DNA of 53,279 nt from DATDDB01 sp035260545 (lineage in GTDB: Bacteria; Pseudomonadota; Gammaproteobacteria; Burkholderiales; Gallionellaceae): NCBI GenBank assembly GCA_035260545.1, contig DATFUZ010000049.1, forward strand, positions 1 to 53,279, written 5' to 3'. The notes under the pieces are model-generated. The model was not told where the DNA came from. It saw only the letters and a list, made by a program, of their open reading frames with translations, and made no database searches. This document shows positions 34,062-42,247 of this stretch, piece after piece. The first letter of the stretch is position 1. Every line of letters begins with the position of its first letter. The translations under genes were made by a program, and so were the position numbers.

Positions 34062-34559
34062 ATGAAGTACTGGATGATGATATTGCTGCTGTTGCCCGGC
34101 GTGGCATCGGCGAGTGCATATAAATGCACTGACCAGGACGGCGGTACGGTATACAGCACCACGCCGTGCGACGAAGCGCCCGGGCTGGTGCCCTATGTCG
34201 AAGGCGAAACCGGTTCGGCCGGCGCGCTGGTTCTGCATCCCGGCGCGGACGGGAGTTACCGCATCCCGGGATCGGTCAACGGCTCGCCGCTGACCCTCCT
34301 GATCGACCACAATACTCCGCGCACCGCCATCTCGGGACCCGCCGCGCAGGAAGCGGGGCTGCAGTGCGAGAAGCCGATGCGTGCCGGGCGCCCCTGCGCG
34401 GTGACGGTGCATGAGATCGACTTCGGTAATTTCGAACTGGACAACGTGGTGGTCGACATCGTGCCGGCCCAGCCGGACGATCTGCGGCTGGGCCGGGATG
34501 CGCTGCGGCGCCTGAAAGTGCGGGAAGCGGGCGGGGCGCTGTATCTCTCCCGCAAATAG
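34062..34559 (+). CDS. DUF4124 / aspartyl-protease-like protein lacking the DTG motif
   Basis: Periplasmic protein of 165 residues. A signal peptide ends near residue 18. A short DUF4124-like segment follows (YKCTDQDGGTVYS, with paired cysteines at 22 and 36), then a retropepsin-like beta domain. Its catalytic position reads Asp82-His-Asn instead of Asp-Thr-Gly, so proteolysis is unlikely. The second family motif is also altered (LRLGRDALRRL). It starts after a very strong ribosome-binding site, GGAGGAAGGA. It is a tandem paralogue of the next gene, which keeps the DTG motif. A binding or regulatory role towards the active partner is a guess. Confidence 0.82.
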   Translation: MKYWMMILLLLPGVASASAYKCTDQDGGTVYSTTPCDEAPGLVPYVEGETGSAGALVLHPGADGSYRIPGSVNGSPLTLLIDHNTPRTAISGPAAQEAGLQCEKPMRAGRPCAVTVHEIDFGNFELDNVVVDIVPAQPDDLRLGRDALRRLKVREAGGALYLSRK

Positions 34560-34602
34560 CGTGTGTCAGGCGCGCCATGCGCCGGTCTGCAAGGGAGGGG
34601 AT

Positions 34603-35121
34603 ATGAAATATGCGCTGTTGATCTTGTTGCTGCTACCGGGCAGCGCGGGGGCAACCACCTACAAATGCGTGGATGATAGCGGCGAGACGGTATACGCCGA
34701 GCAGCCCTGCGGCAACAATTCCAAGGTCGTTCCCTATGTGGACGATCACGACATTTCCAAGGGCATGCTGGTGCTGACCATGGACGTCAATCACAGCTAC
34801 CGCACTAGCGGCACGGTGAACGGATCGCCGGTCACCTTCGTGGTGGATACCGGGGCATCCGGCACCGTCATCTCGCAACGGGTCGCCATGGCCGCCGGAA
34901 TCAGGTCTTGCAGCACCGTGGGTTACGCCGCCACAGCGAACGGCGTGGTGGCCCGCTGCACGGCCACGGTTTCAGAGATCACCTTCGGCGATTTCCGCGT
35001 TCGCAACCTGGTGGTGGCCGTCATGCCCAACATGCCGCAGGATGGGCTGCTGGGCATGGACGTGCTGGGCCGCCTCAAGATCCAGCAGGCCGACCATGTG
35101 CTGTCCATCTCCAGCAACTAG
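34603..35121 (+). CDS. DUF4124 / retropepsin-like aspartyl protease
   Basis: Periplasmic protein of 172 residues with a signal peptide (to about 18), a DUF4124-like segment (YKCVDDSGETVYA, cysteines 22 and 36) and a clan AA retropepsin-like domain. The catalytic motif is intact: VVDTGASGTVIS with Asp82, and the flap-side ILG-like motif is LLGMDVLGRLKI. Such single-domain proteases act as dimers. The ribosome-binding site is AAGGGAGGGG. It lies 43 bases after its catalytically impaired paralogue and has the same length and layout, so a duplication is clear. The substrate is unknown. Confidence 0.86.
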   Translation: MKYALLILLLLPGSAGATTYKCVDDSGETVYAEQPCGNNSKVVPYVDDHDISKGMLVLTMDVNHSYRTSGTVNGSPVTFVVDTGASGTVISQRVAMAAGIRSCSTVGYAATANGVVARCTATVSEITFGDFRVRNLVVAVMPNMPQDGLLGMDVLGRLKIQQADHVLSISSN

Positions 35122-35132
35122 CGTAGGCCGGC

Positions 35133-35690
35133 TTATTCGGCGTCGCGCCCGGCGGCACCTCGTCCAGAGGCGCCGCGTTCAGGCGCGCCGCGCAGTGCCG
35201 ACCTGATCCCTTGCAGCAGGGCGCGAATGCGCTGCCGGACGCGCTGGTATGCCTGCCAGCCGTCGAGATAGGCATGGATGCGGTTGCGATACCCCATGAT
35301 CCAGGTGTAAACGCGCGCGAACCATCCCAGTTGCATCAGCGTCGGCCGGGTCAGGTTGAAAATGCGTGAGAACAGGGCAAATCCCGCGACCTTGGCGAAC
35401 AGAAAGACGCCGCTGCCCAGCACCCAGTGGCCGGCGGCAATCGCTTCCACGCCCAGCAGTTTAGCGGGGATGAAGATCAGGCTGGGCAGGATGAACGCCA
35501 GGAACGCCCAGCGTGGCCGCAGTGACGCGATGTGTTTTTCCACCGCATGCACCGCGCGAATCGCACCCAGCCGCGCCATGAGGGCCGCGGTCCAGTCCCA
35601 GATTGCTTCCTCGATGAGAAAGACCGCCGCCGCCAGCCAGATGAACGGCGACAGGACGACACGTTTCACTTTCCGCAATGCGGGTTTCAT
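35133..35690 (-). CDS. Conserved hypothetical membrane protein
   Basis: Membrane protein of about 185 residues with hydrophobic segments near residues 10-30, 55-75 and 80-105, joined by basic loops, and an Arg-rich tail with Arg-Gly-Ala repeats (GRGAAGRDAE). The start at 35690 has GGGGA before it; an in-frame ATG at 35720 is also possible. The still longer frame reaches into pcnB on the other strand and is not likely. The family and function are unknown. It sits tail to tail with the protease gene and is divergent from pcnB. Confidence 0.72.
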   Translation of the reverse strand: MKPALRKVKRVVLSPFIWLAAAVFLIEEAIWDWTAALMARLGAIRAVHAVEKHIASLRPRWAFLAFILPSLIFIPAKLLGVEAIAAGHWVLGSGVFLFAKVAGFALFSRIFNLTRPTLMQLGWFARVYTWIMGYRNRIHAYLDGWQAYQRVRQRIRALLQGIRSALRGAPERGASGRGAAGRDAE

Positions 35691-35764
35691 AGCATCCCCG
35701 GGCACAAAGGCCTCCATCATACCCCGACGTTCGACGGTGCGGGCGCGGTAGGCCGCCAGCAGTG

Positions 35765-35770
35765 TATAAT
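35765..35770 (+). promoter_or_regulatory. -10 element candidate for pcnB
   Basis: A consensus TATAAT lies 30 bases before the pcnB ATG. No good -35 hexamer is visible at 16-18 bases upstream, so this is a partial promoter call. Confidence 0.4.
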
Positions 35771-35799
35771 TCCGCGCTGAATTGGTTCCCTGGCTGGCA

Positions 35800-37149
35800 A
35801 TGATAAAAAGACTGTTCACTCGCGTATTCGGCGGCAAGGCCGGCAAGCATCCGGCCGGCCGCAGCCGTGTGATCCCGTTTTCCAAGCATCACGTGTCGCG
35901 CGACGGCATCAGCTACGCTGCGCGCCGCGTCACCGACGGCCTGCAGGCGGCGGGCTATTCCGCCTTCGTCGTGGGCGGCGCGGTGCGCGATCTGCTGCTG
36001 GACCGCCATCCCAAGGACTTCGACGTCGCCACCAATGCCACCCCGGAAGAGGTGCGCCGCGTGTTCCGGCGCTCGCGCATCATCGGCCGGCGCTTCCGGC
36101 TGGTGCATGTCATGTTCGGCGAAGAAACGGTGGAAGTTTCCACGTTCCGCCGCATGGTGGACGCCGAAGAGGCGGAAACCGACGAGCATGGCCGCCTGCT
36201 GCGGGATAACGAATTCGGCGACCAGGAGCAGGATGCCGCGCGCCGCGATTTCACCGCCAACGCACTGTTTTACGATCCCGCCACCCAGGAAATCTACGAC
36301 TACCACGATGGCTACGCCGATATCCGCGCCAATACCCTGCGCATGATAGGAGACCCGCAGGTGCGCTACCGCGAGGACCCGGTGCGCATGCTGCGTGCGG
36401 TGCGGCTGTCCTCCAAGCTGGGCATGACGCTGGATCGCGCGACGGCCGCGCCCATCGGCCGGCTGAAGGGCCTGCTGGATAATGTGCCGCAGGCGCGGCT
36501 CCTGGACGAGATGCTGAAGATGCTGCTTTCCGGCCATGCCGTCGAAGGCGTCAAGAAGCTGCGCGCCATGGGCCTGCACCAAGGCCTGTTGCCCATGCTG
36601 GACGTGATCCTGGAACAGCCGCTGGGCGAGAAGTTCATCATGCTCGCGCTGAAGAATACCGACCAGCGCATCCGCGAGGACAAGCCGACCTCGCCGGCGT
36701 TCCTGTTTGCGGCGCTGCTGTGGCACGAAGTGCTGGCGGCGTGGAAGGCGCGCCAGGAGGCGGGCGAGCGCCCGATCCCGGCATTGCACAGCGCAATGGA
36801 CGACGTGCTCGACCGCCAGCGCGAACAGCTCGCCATTCCGCGCCGCTACGATGCCGTGATGAAGGACGTCTGGGCCAGCCAGCCTCGGCTGGAACAGCGC
36901 AGCGGGCAGCGCCCCTACCGCATGCTGGAATTCCCGCGCTTTCGCGCGGCCTACGATTTCCTGCTGCTGCGCTGCGAAAGCGGGGAAATTGCGGCCGAGC
37001 TCGGCCTGTGGTGGGATGAGTTCCAGAATGCGTCCGACGCGCGCCGGGCTGAAATGCTGCAACCGGAAACCGGGGGCGGTCCGAAAAAGCGCCGCCGCCG
37101 GCGCAAGAAGAAGCCGGCGGCCGAAGAAGCGGAGCCGGCCGGCGAATGA
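35800..37149 (+). CDS. pcnB: Poly(A) polymerase I
   Basis: Adds poly(A) tails to RNA 3' ends and so promotes decay; 449 residues. Class II nucleotidyltransferase motifs are GGAVRDLLLDR at 59-69 and the DFD metal ligands at 73-75. The RRDFTANALFYDP segment and the RRRIRLVHV-like loop (RRFRLVHVMF) follow, with the head and RNA-binding domains behind. The C-terminal tail is highly basic (KKRRRRRKKK), typical of PcnB rather than CCA-adding enzymes. The ATG at 35800 is chosen; a TTG upstream is less likely. folK follows 57 bases later, as is common. Confidence 0.94.
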   Translation: MIKRLFTRVFGGKAGKHPAGRSRVIPFSKHHVSRDGISYAARRVTDGLQAAGYSAFVVGGAVRDLLLDRHPKDFDVATNATPEEVRRVFRRSRIIGRRFRLVHVMFGEETVEVSTFRRMVDAEEAETDEHGRLLRDNEFGDQEQDAARRDFTANALFYDPATQEIYDYHDGYADIRANTLRMIGDPQVRYREDPVRMLRAVRLSSKLGMTLDRATAAPIGRLKGLLDNVPQARLLDEMLKMLLSGHAVEGVKKLRAMGLHQGLLPMLDVILEQPLGEKFIMLALKNTDQRIREDKPTSPAFLFAALLWHEVLAAWKARQEAGERPIPALHSAMDDVLDRQREQLAIPRRYDAVMKDVWASQPRLEQRSGQRPYRMLEFPRFRAAYDFLLLRCESGEIAAELGLWWDEFQNASDARRAEMLQPETGGGPKKRRRRRKKKPAAEEAEPAGE

Positions 37150-37206
37150 CCGGGGCGGCGTTCCGGCAGCGCGCCTGTATGAACGGCGTGATGGTGGCGG
37201 TTTGAT

Positions 37207-37701
37207 ATGGCGATGCAGACAGCATTCATCGGCCTGGGCAGCAACCTGAAAGAGCCGCGTGCACAGGTGCTGCACGCGATCGAGGCGCTGGGACGCATGC
37301 CGCACACGCGGCTGCTGGCCCGCTCGTCGCTGTGGCGCAGCGCGCCGGTCGGCTACCTCGACCAGCCGGATTTCATCAACGCCGTGGTCAAGCTGGAGAC
37401 CGGGCTTGCGCCGCGCGCGTTGCTCGATGCCTTGCTGGCGCTGGAACATGACAATGGCCGCACCCGCGAATTTCGCAATGCGCCACGCACCCTCGACCTT
37501 GATCTGCTGCTGTACGGTGACCTGCGCCACCACGAGCACGGCCTGACGGTGCCGCATCCGCAGATGCACCTGCGCGCCTTCGTGCTGCTGCCCTTGCTCG
37601 AAATCGAGCCCGGGTGCATGATTCCCGGGGTGGGACCGGCGGCCGAGGCGCTGCAGCGCTGCGCCGGACAGGACTTGGAGCAAGTGGCGGATGGTGCTTG
37701 A
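37207..37701 (+). CDS. folK: 2-amino-4-hydroxy-6-hydroxymethyldihydropteridine diphosphokinase
   Basis: Folate synthesis enzyme (HPPK) of 164 residues moving pyrophosphate from ATP to the pterin. It has AFIGLGSNLKEP, the substrate-binding YLDQPDFINAVVKLET, and the signature RNAPRTLDLDLLLYGD carrying the metal-binding DLD. VPHPQMHLRAFVLLPL closes the core. It overlaps the downstream kinase by 11 bases. folB, acting one step earlier, is about 4 kb away in this window. Confidence 0.96.
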   Translation: MAMQTAFIGLGSNLKEPRAQVLHAIEALGRMPHTRLLARSSLWRSAPVGYLDQPDFINAVVKLETGLAPRALLDALLALEHDNGRTREFRNAPRTLDLDLLLYGDLRHHEHGLTVPHPQMHLRAFVLLPLLEIEPGCMIPGVGPAAEALQRCAGQDLEQVADGA

Positions 37702-38332
37702 AAAATACCGTTATGTGGTGGTCGAGGGCCCGATAGGCGTCGGCAAGACCAGTCTCGCGCGCCGCCTTGCCGAGTATGCGGGTGCGGCGGCCATGCTGGA
37801 AAAGCCCGATGAAAATCCCTTCCTGCCCCGGTTTTACGCCGATCCAGCGCGTCATGCGCTCCCGGTGCAATTGTTCTTCCTGTTTCAGCGCATCAACGAG
37901 GTGAGCGAGCTCACCCAGATGGACCTGTTCCAGACGCGTACCGTGGCGGATTACCTGTTCGAGAAGGACGCCCTGTTTGCGCGGCTCAACCTGAATGATG
38001 ATGAATTCACGCTCTACCAGAATGTCTACCGTCAGCTCGCGCCGCAGGCGCCGGCGCCGGACCTGGTGATCTACCTGCAAGCGCCTACGGACAAGCTGTA
38101 TGAACGCGTCAGGCAGCGCGGCATAGGGTACGAACAGATGATCGCGGAAAACTATCTGGAACGGCTGTCCCGCGGATACCGCGACTTCTTCCATCATTAC
38201 GAAGATGCGCCGGTCCTGGTCGTCAACTGCGAAAACCTGAATTTCGTGGATAATGACGAACACTTCGAGCTGCTGCTGGCCCGGATAGGCGGGATGCGCG
38301 GCCAGCGGGAGTTCTTCAGCATGGGCAATTAG
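37691..38332 (+). CDS. Deoxynucleoside kinase (dGK/dAK type)
   Basis: Phosphorylates deoxynucleosides for salvage; 213 residues, cytoplasmic. The P-loop is EGPIGVGKTS near residues 12-21. Family segments are ENPFLPRFYAD, QLFFLFQRINEV and ADYLFEKDALFARLNL, then YLQAPTDKLYERVRQRG as the lid region with arginines. It overlaps folK and precedes panB by 20 bases; folK-kinase-panB-panC is a common betaproteobacterial order. Specificity for dG or dA cannot be set by eye. Confidence 0.88.
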   Translation: MVLEKYRYVVVEGPIGVGKTSLARRLAEYAGAAAMLEKPDENPFLPRFYADPARHALPVQLFFLFQRINEVSELTQMDLFQTRTVADYLFEKDALFARLNLNDDEFTLYQNVYRQLAPQAPAPDLVIYLQAPTDKLYERVRQRGIGYEQMIAENYLERLSRGYRDFFHHYEDAPVLVVNCENLNFVDNDEHFELLLARIGGMRGQREFFSMGN

Positions 38333-38352
38333 CCTGGAGAGGCGTCCGAAAC

Positions 38353-39144
38353 ATGAGAACCACATTGACCACATTGCGGGAGATGTACGGCAAAGGCGAG
38401 AGGATCGCCGTGCTGACCTGCTACGACGCGAGCTTTGCGGGAGTGCTCGAGGAAGCCGGCGTGGATATGCTGCTGGTCGGCGATTCGCTCGGCATGGTGC
38501 TGCAGGGCCACGACACCACGCTGCCCGTCACCCTGGAGCAGATGGTCTACCACACGGCTTGTGTTGCGCGCGGCTCGCAGCGCGCGGTGATCGTCGCCGA
38601 CATGCCGTTCGGCACCTCCCAGGTCAGTCCCGAACAGACCTTCGAACATGCCGCGCGCCTCATGGCGGCGGGCGCGCAGTTGGTGAAGCTGGAAGGCGGC
38701 GCGGTCATGGCGCAGACCATTTCCTTTCTGGCGCAGCGCGGGATCCCGGTGTTTGCCCACATCGGGCTCACGCCGCAGTCGGTGCACCAGATGGGAGGCT
38801 ACCGCGTCCAGGGCAAGGGCAAGACCGCGGCCGAGCAGGTTCTGCAGGATGCGCTCGCGGTGGAGCGAGCGGGCGCCAGCATGCTGCTGCTGGAAGGGCT
38901 GCCCGCGGCGCTGGCGGAAAAAATTACGGGCAGCGTTTCCATTCCCACCATAGGCATAGGCGCTGGTCCGGGCTGCTCCGGCCAGGTACTGGTCGTATAT
39001 GACATGCTGGGCATTTATCCTGGCAAGAAGCCGCGCTTCGTCAAGGACTTCATGCAGGGCGCCGGATCCATCGCCGAGGCCGTCGCGGGCTACGTGCGCG
39101 AAGTGAAGGCCGGCACCTTTCCGGATGCGGCGCACAGTTTCTGA
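38353..39144 (+). CDS. panB: 3-methyl-2-oxobutanoate hydroxymethyltransferase
   Basis: First committed step of pantothenate synthesis: adds a hydroxymethyl group from 5,10-methylene-tetrahydrofolate to ketoisovalerate. 263 residues, TIM barrel. Metal and substrate residues are in LLVGDSLGMVLQGHDTT, the catalytic Glu in VKLEGG, and GIGAGPGCSGQVLV is the conserved C-terminal motif. Its use of a folate coenzyme fits the nearby folK and folB. It is followed by an unrelated periplasmic gene before panC. Confidence 0.97.
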   Translation: MRTTLTTLREMYGKGERIAVLTCYDASFAGVLEEAGVDMLLVGDSLGMVLQGHDTTLPVTLEQMVYHTACVARGSQRAVIVADMPFGTSQVSPEQTFEHAARLMAAGAQLVKLEGGAVMAQTISFLAQRGIPVFAHIGLTPQSVHQMGGYRVQGKGKTAAEQVLQDALAVERAGASMLLLEGLPAALAEKITGSVSIPTIGIGAGPGCSGQVLVVYDMLGIYPGKKPRFVKDFMQGAGSIAEAVAGYVREVKAGTFPDAAHSF

Positions 39145-39178
39145 GCGGTACGACCGTCCACGATCAAGAGGTTACTCC

Positions 39179-39721
39179 ATGAAATACCTGTCCGCCTTTC
39201 TTGTGACCATGGTGTTTGCGATTGCCGGCGGCGCATCCTGGGCGCAGCCGCCGGCCGCCAGCGCAGAGGATAAGCCCGTGCTGCGCGAGGCATTCACGCT
39301 GCGGCTCGAGCTGCCGGACGGCAAGAATTACGAAGAGAATTTCACCCGCCGCATACCCTATGTATACAACAACGCAGCCTACATGTTCGCGGGGGAATCA
39401 TTCGGGCTCGAGGCGCGCATCGCGCACGGCGAAATCGCCGGCATCAGCTACCGCAAGCACGGTGCCGGCGCGGATGTGGAACTGCAGTTCCGGCAATTCG
39501 TGACCAAGAGCGGTCTGCCGATCATGATGCTCATGATCAAGAACAACCTCGACAAGAAGCTGTACATGACTGCAGAGATCTCCACGCCCGGCGATCCGAA
39601 TCGCTACCAGACCGACATCCGTCCGATCGCCCCCGGCCAGGCCGACTATGAAACATGGGCGCGGCCCATCATAGAACTCAAGCTTTTCCAGTTGCGCTTC
39701 AATGCGCAGCGCAGCTACTGA
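39179..39721 (+). CDS. Periplasmic protein of unknown function inside the pan cluster
   Basis: Secreted protein of 180 residues with a clear signal peptide ending at ASWA-Q (about residue 22). The mature part is mostly beta strands with an acidic N-terminal region (SAEDKPVLREAF) and a FAGESFGLEARIAHGEIAG segment. No cysteines, lipobox or catalytic motif is seen. It lies 34 bases after panB and 19 bases before panC, all in one direction, so it is probably cotranscribed with pantothenate genes. A periplasmic role there is not obvious; coexpression by chance insertion is equally possible. Confidence 0.78.
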   Translation: MKYLSAFLVTMVFAIAGGASWAQPPAASAEDKPVLREAFTLRLELPDGKNYEENFTRRIPYVYNNAAYMFAGESFGLEARIAHGEIAGISYRKHGAGADVELQFRQFVTKSGLPIMMLMIKNNLDKKLYMTAEISTPGDPNRYQTDIRPIAPGQADYETWARPIIELKLFQLRFNAQRSY

Positions 39722-39740
39722 GCGCGGCTGCGCCGACGCC

Positions 39741-40586
39741 ATGGAGACGATTTCTTCCGCTGCGGCATTGCGCCAACGGTTTCTCAGGGAGGGCGCCATA
39801 GCCTTTGTGCCCACCATGGGCAATCTGCATGCCGGCCACCTGGAACTGGTGCGCATCGCGCGCGAGCAGGGCGGGTGCGTTGTGGTGAGCATCTTCGTCA
39901 ATCCGCTGCAGTTCGGACCGGGCGAGGACTTTGACGAGTATCCGCGCACCCTGGCGGCGGACTGCGAAAAACTGGCGGGTCTGGCGGACGTGGTGTTCGC
40001 GCCTGCCGTCGCCGAGATGTATCCGGAGCAGCAGACCCTGTTCGTCGAGCCCCCGCCGATGGCGAACGATTTGTGCGGCGCCTTCCGTCCCGGCCATTTT
40101 CGAGGGATGGCGACCGTGGTGCTCAAGCTGTTCAATCTGGTGCAGCCCCAAGTGGCTGTGTTCGGCAAGAAGGACTACCAGCAACTGGCCATCATCCGGC
40201 AGATGGTGACGCAGTTCAACCTGCCCATCGCCATCGTGGGCGCGGAAACCGCGCGCGCGCCCGACGGCCTGGCGCTGAGTTCGCGCAACCAGTACCTGAG
40301 CGCGGCGGAACGCGCCGAGGCACCGCGCCTCTACCGGACGCTGCAGGAGGCGGGCCGAAGGCTGCAGGCCGGCGAAAAAAATCTTGAACAAATTCAGGCG
40401 CAAGCGGTCAAACAGCTTGAAAGCAACGGCTGGACGGGCGAATATGTCGCCATACGCAGCCAGCAAGGGCTGGCAGTCCCGGCAGGGGGCGAGCAGAACC
40501 TGGTGATCCTGGCGGCGGCCCGGCTGGGCGCCACCCGGCTGATCGATAATATTGAAGTTTGTCTTCAGCCTCAGGCACCTATATAA
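39741..40586 (+). CDS. panC: Pantothenate synthetase
   Basis: Joins pantoate and beta-alanine with ATP; 281 residues. The nucleotidyl-transfer motif is TMGNLHAGH, followed by VSIFVNPLQFGPGEDF. The KMSKS-like element is LALSSRNQYLS. The C-terminal domain holds NLVILAAARLGATRLIDN. The ATG at 39741 yields the standard METIS-type N-terminus; the earlier in-frame ATG lies inside the preceding gene. The promoter for panD overlaps its 3' end. Confidence 0.96.
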   Translation: METISSAAALRQRFLREGAIAFVPTMGNLHAGHLELVRIAREQGGCVVVSIFVNPLQFGPGEDFDEYPRTLAADCEKLAGLADVVFAPAVAEMYPEQQTLFVEPPPMANDLCGAFRPGHFRGMATVVLKLFNLVQPQVAVFGKKDYQQLAIIRQMVTQFNLPIAIVGAETARAPDGLALSSRNQYLSAAERAEAPRLYRTLQEAGRRLQAGEKNLEQIQAQAVKQLESNGWTGEYVAIRSQQGLAVPAGGEQNLVILAAARLGATRLIDNIEVCLQPQAPI

Positions 40587-40587
40587 T
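40559..40587 (+). promoter_or_regulatory. Predicted internal promoter for panD
   Basis: TTGTCT at 40559-40564 and a consensus TATAAT at 40582-40587 are spaced by 17 bases, overlapping the panC stop. It would give panD a leader of about 20 bases with an AGGAGGT ribosome-binding site. Confidence 0.6.
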
Positions 40588-40613
40588 GCCGGTCCGTTTC
40601 AGGAGGTGGCTTC

Positions 40614-40994
40614 ATGCAACGCATCATGCTCAAATCTAAATTGCACCGTGTGCGCGTCACGCAGTCCGAACTGCATTACGAGGGTTCGTGCGCGATCGAC
40701 GAGGATTTGCTGGATGCCGCCGACATCAGGGAATACCAGCAGATCGACATCTACAACGTCACGAACGGCGAGCGTTTCACCACCTATGCCATCCGCGGCC
40801 AGCGCGGCTCCGGCATGATCTCGGTGAACGGCGCGGCGGCGCACAAGGCGAACCCCGGCGACATCCTGATCATTGCCACTTACGCGATGTATTCCGAACT
40901 GGAATTGCAGAAATTCCATCCCCAGCTCGTGTACGTGGACGAGCACAATCGAATCGTCAACAAGCGCGAATTTATCCCCGCCCAGGCGGCATAG
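40614..40994 (+). CDS. panD: Aspartate 1-decarboxylase
   Basis: Makes beta-alanine from aspartate for pantothenate; 126 residues, a pyruvoyl enzyme. Self-cleavage occurs between Gly24 and Ser25 in YEGSCAID, forming the pyruvoyl group. Lys9 and Tyr58-type positions (KLHRVRV, AIRGQRGSG) are present. The ATG has an AGGAGGT site. It may be expressed from its own promoter as well as from the panB operon. A 190-base spacer without a gene separates it from converging folB. Confidence 0.97.
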   Translation: MQRIMLKSKLHRVRVTQSELHYEGSCAIDEDLLDAADIREYQQIDIYNVTNGERFTTYAIRGQRGSGMISVNGAAAHKANPGDILIIATYAMYSELELQKFHPQLVYVDEHNRIVNKREFIPAQAA

Positions 40995-41185
40995 CACATA
41001 AATCTGCTGCGCGAACCGCTGTCGGGGTTGCGCGGTGCCCGGCATCCGGGGCCGCGAAGCGGCAGACTTGAGTACATTCCGGTGCCTGCGCGCCGCGCGC
41101 CCCCCGATAGCGGCCCGCTCGTGATGATTTCTGCAGGCATTACGGTATCAGGTCGAGTTCTGATGTGCAGAGTGTTCGGTGCAAA
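40995..41185. other. Spacer between converging panD and folB
   Basis: About 190 GC-rich bases with no gene. A small GCCGC-GAA-GCGGC hairpin lies near 41052, but no strong terminator was seen. Confidence 0.4.
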
Positions 41186-41542
41186 TTATTTCAACTGCCC
41201 GCGCTCGATGCTTATTCCCACCATCTTGCTGTCGCGTATCGCCTGCGGCTTGGCGACGCTGACCTTCACCCAGGGCGCGCGAAAGTCGTCGAGCAGGATC
41301 TGCGCGATGTGTTCGGCCAGCGCTTCCAGCAGGTTGAAGTGGCGGCTTTGCAACACATCCCGGATGTGGGCGATGATTTTTGCGTAATCGAGCGCGTCGG
41401 CGATGTCGTCGCTGTGGCAGGCGCGGCTGTTGGGCAAACCGATCTCGAGGTCGATTTGCAGGGTTTGCGGCACGCGCTTTTCCCATTCGTAGATGCCGAT
41501 GAGGGTCTCGACCCTGATCTCCCGCAAAAATATGATGTCCAT
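41186..41542 (-). CDS. folB: Dihydroneopterin aldolase
   Basis: Folate synthesis enzyme of 118 residues that releases glycolaldehyde from dihydroneopterin. It opens MDIIFLREIRVETLIGIYEWEKR, the substrate-binding N-terminus with a conserved Glu, and has the LDYAKI and LLEALAEHIAQILL segments and a lysine in VAKPQAI. Octameric, cytoplasmic. It is divergent from plsY across 63 bases, a common pair, and converges on panD. Confidence 0.94.
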   Translation of the reverse strand: MDIIFLREIRVETLIGIYEWEKRVPQTLQIDLEIGLPNSRACHSDDIADALDYAKIIAHIRDVLQSRHFNLLEALAEHIAQILLDDFRAPWVKVSVAKPQAIRDSKMVGISIERGQLK

Positions 41543-41605
41543 TACAGTTCGTCAGAAAAAGGCGTAAAATCCCGCCGCACCAGACATTTTACGGGAATAC
41601 AGAAG

Positions 41606-42229
41606 ATGACGGCTCTGCTTTTTGTGGTGGGTGCATACCTGCTGGGCTCCATTCCGTTCGCCATTGTGGCGAGCAAGGCGCTCCGCTTGCCCGACCCCCG
41701 TACTTACGGCTCGAACAACCCCGGCGCGACCAATGTGCTGCGCACCGGCAACAAGCAGGCCGCCATATTGACCCTCGCCGGCGACGTGATCAAGGGCGTG
41801 GTCGCTGTTCTGCTCGCGCGGCATTTCTTCGTCGGCGAGCAGTGGGTGGTATTCCTGGTCGCCGTGGCGGTATTTCTCGGCCATGTGTTTTCGGTCTTCC
41901 TGCACTTCAAGGGCGGCAAGGGCGTGGCCACCGCGCTGGGCGTGCTGCTTGCATTGAACTGGGTCATGGGTCTGGTGGCGCTCGGCATCTGGCTGGCGGT
42001 CGCGGCCATATTCCGCTATTCGTCGGTGGCGGCACTCGCCGCAGCCCTGGGCGCCTCGATTTTCGCGCTGCTTTCCAGCTCCATGCCCAATCCCTATGTC
42101 CTTGCTGCGGTGGTGATGGCCGGCCTGCTGATCTGGCGCCATACTTCCAACATCAAGAACCTGATTGCCGGGACCGAAACACGGATCGGCGGCGGTAAGC
42201 GCGGCAGCGAGGAAGAGGACGACGCGTAA
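41606..42229 (+). CDS. plsY: Glycerol-3-phosphate acyltransferase PlsY
   Basis: Inner-membrane enzyme of 207 residues that acylates glycerol-3-phosphate with acyl-phosphate, the first step of phospholipid synthesis. It has at least five hydrophobic helices and the three PlsY loops: GSIPFAIVASK, GSNNPGATNVLR and FKGGKGVATALG. The ATG at 41606 lies in AGAAGATG with a modest ribosome-binding site. The C-terminal tail after WRHTSNIKNLIAGTE is charged and low in complexity. It converges on tsaD. Confidence 0.96.
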   Translation: MTALLFVVGAYLLGSIPFAIVASKALRLPDPRTYGSNNPGATNVLRTGNKQAAILTLAGDVIKGVVAVLLARHFFVGEQWVVFLVAVAVFLGHVFSVFLHFKGGKGVATALGVLLALNWVMGLVALGIWLAVAAIFRYSSVAALAAALGASIFALLSSSMPNPYVLAAVVMAGLLIWRHTSNIKNLIAGTETRIGGGKRGSEEEDDA

Positions 42230-42247
42230 CCGCCGCGCCCGGTTCCG

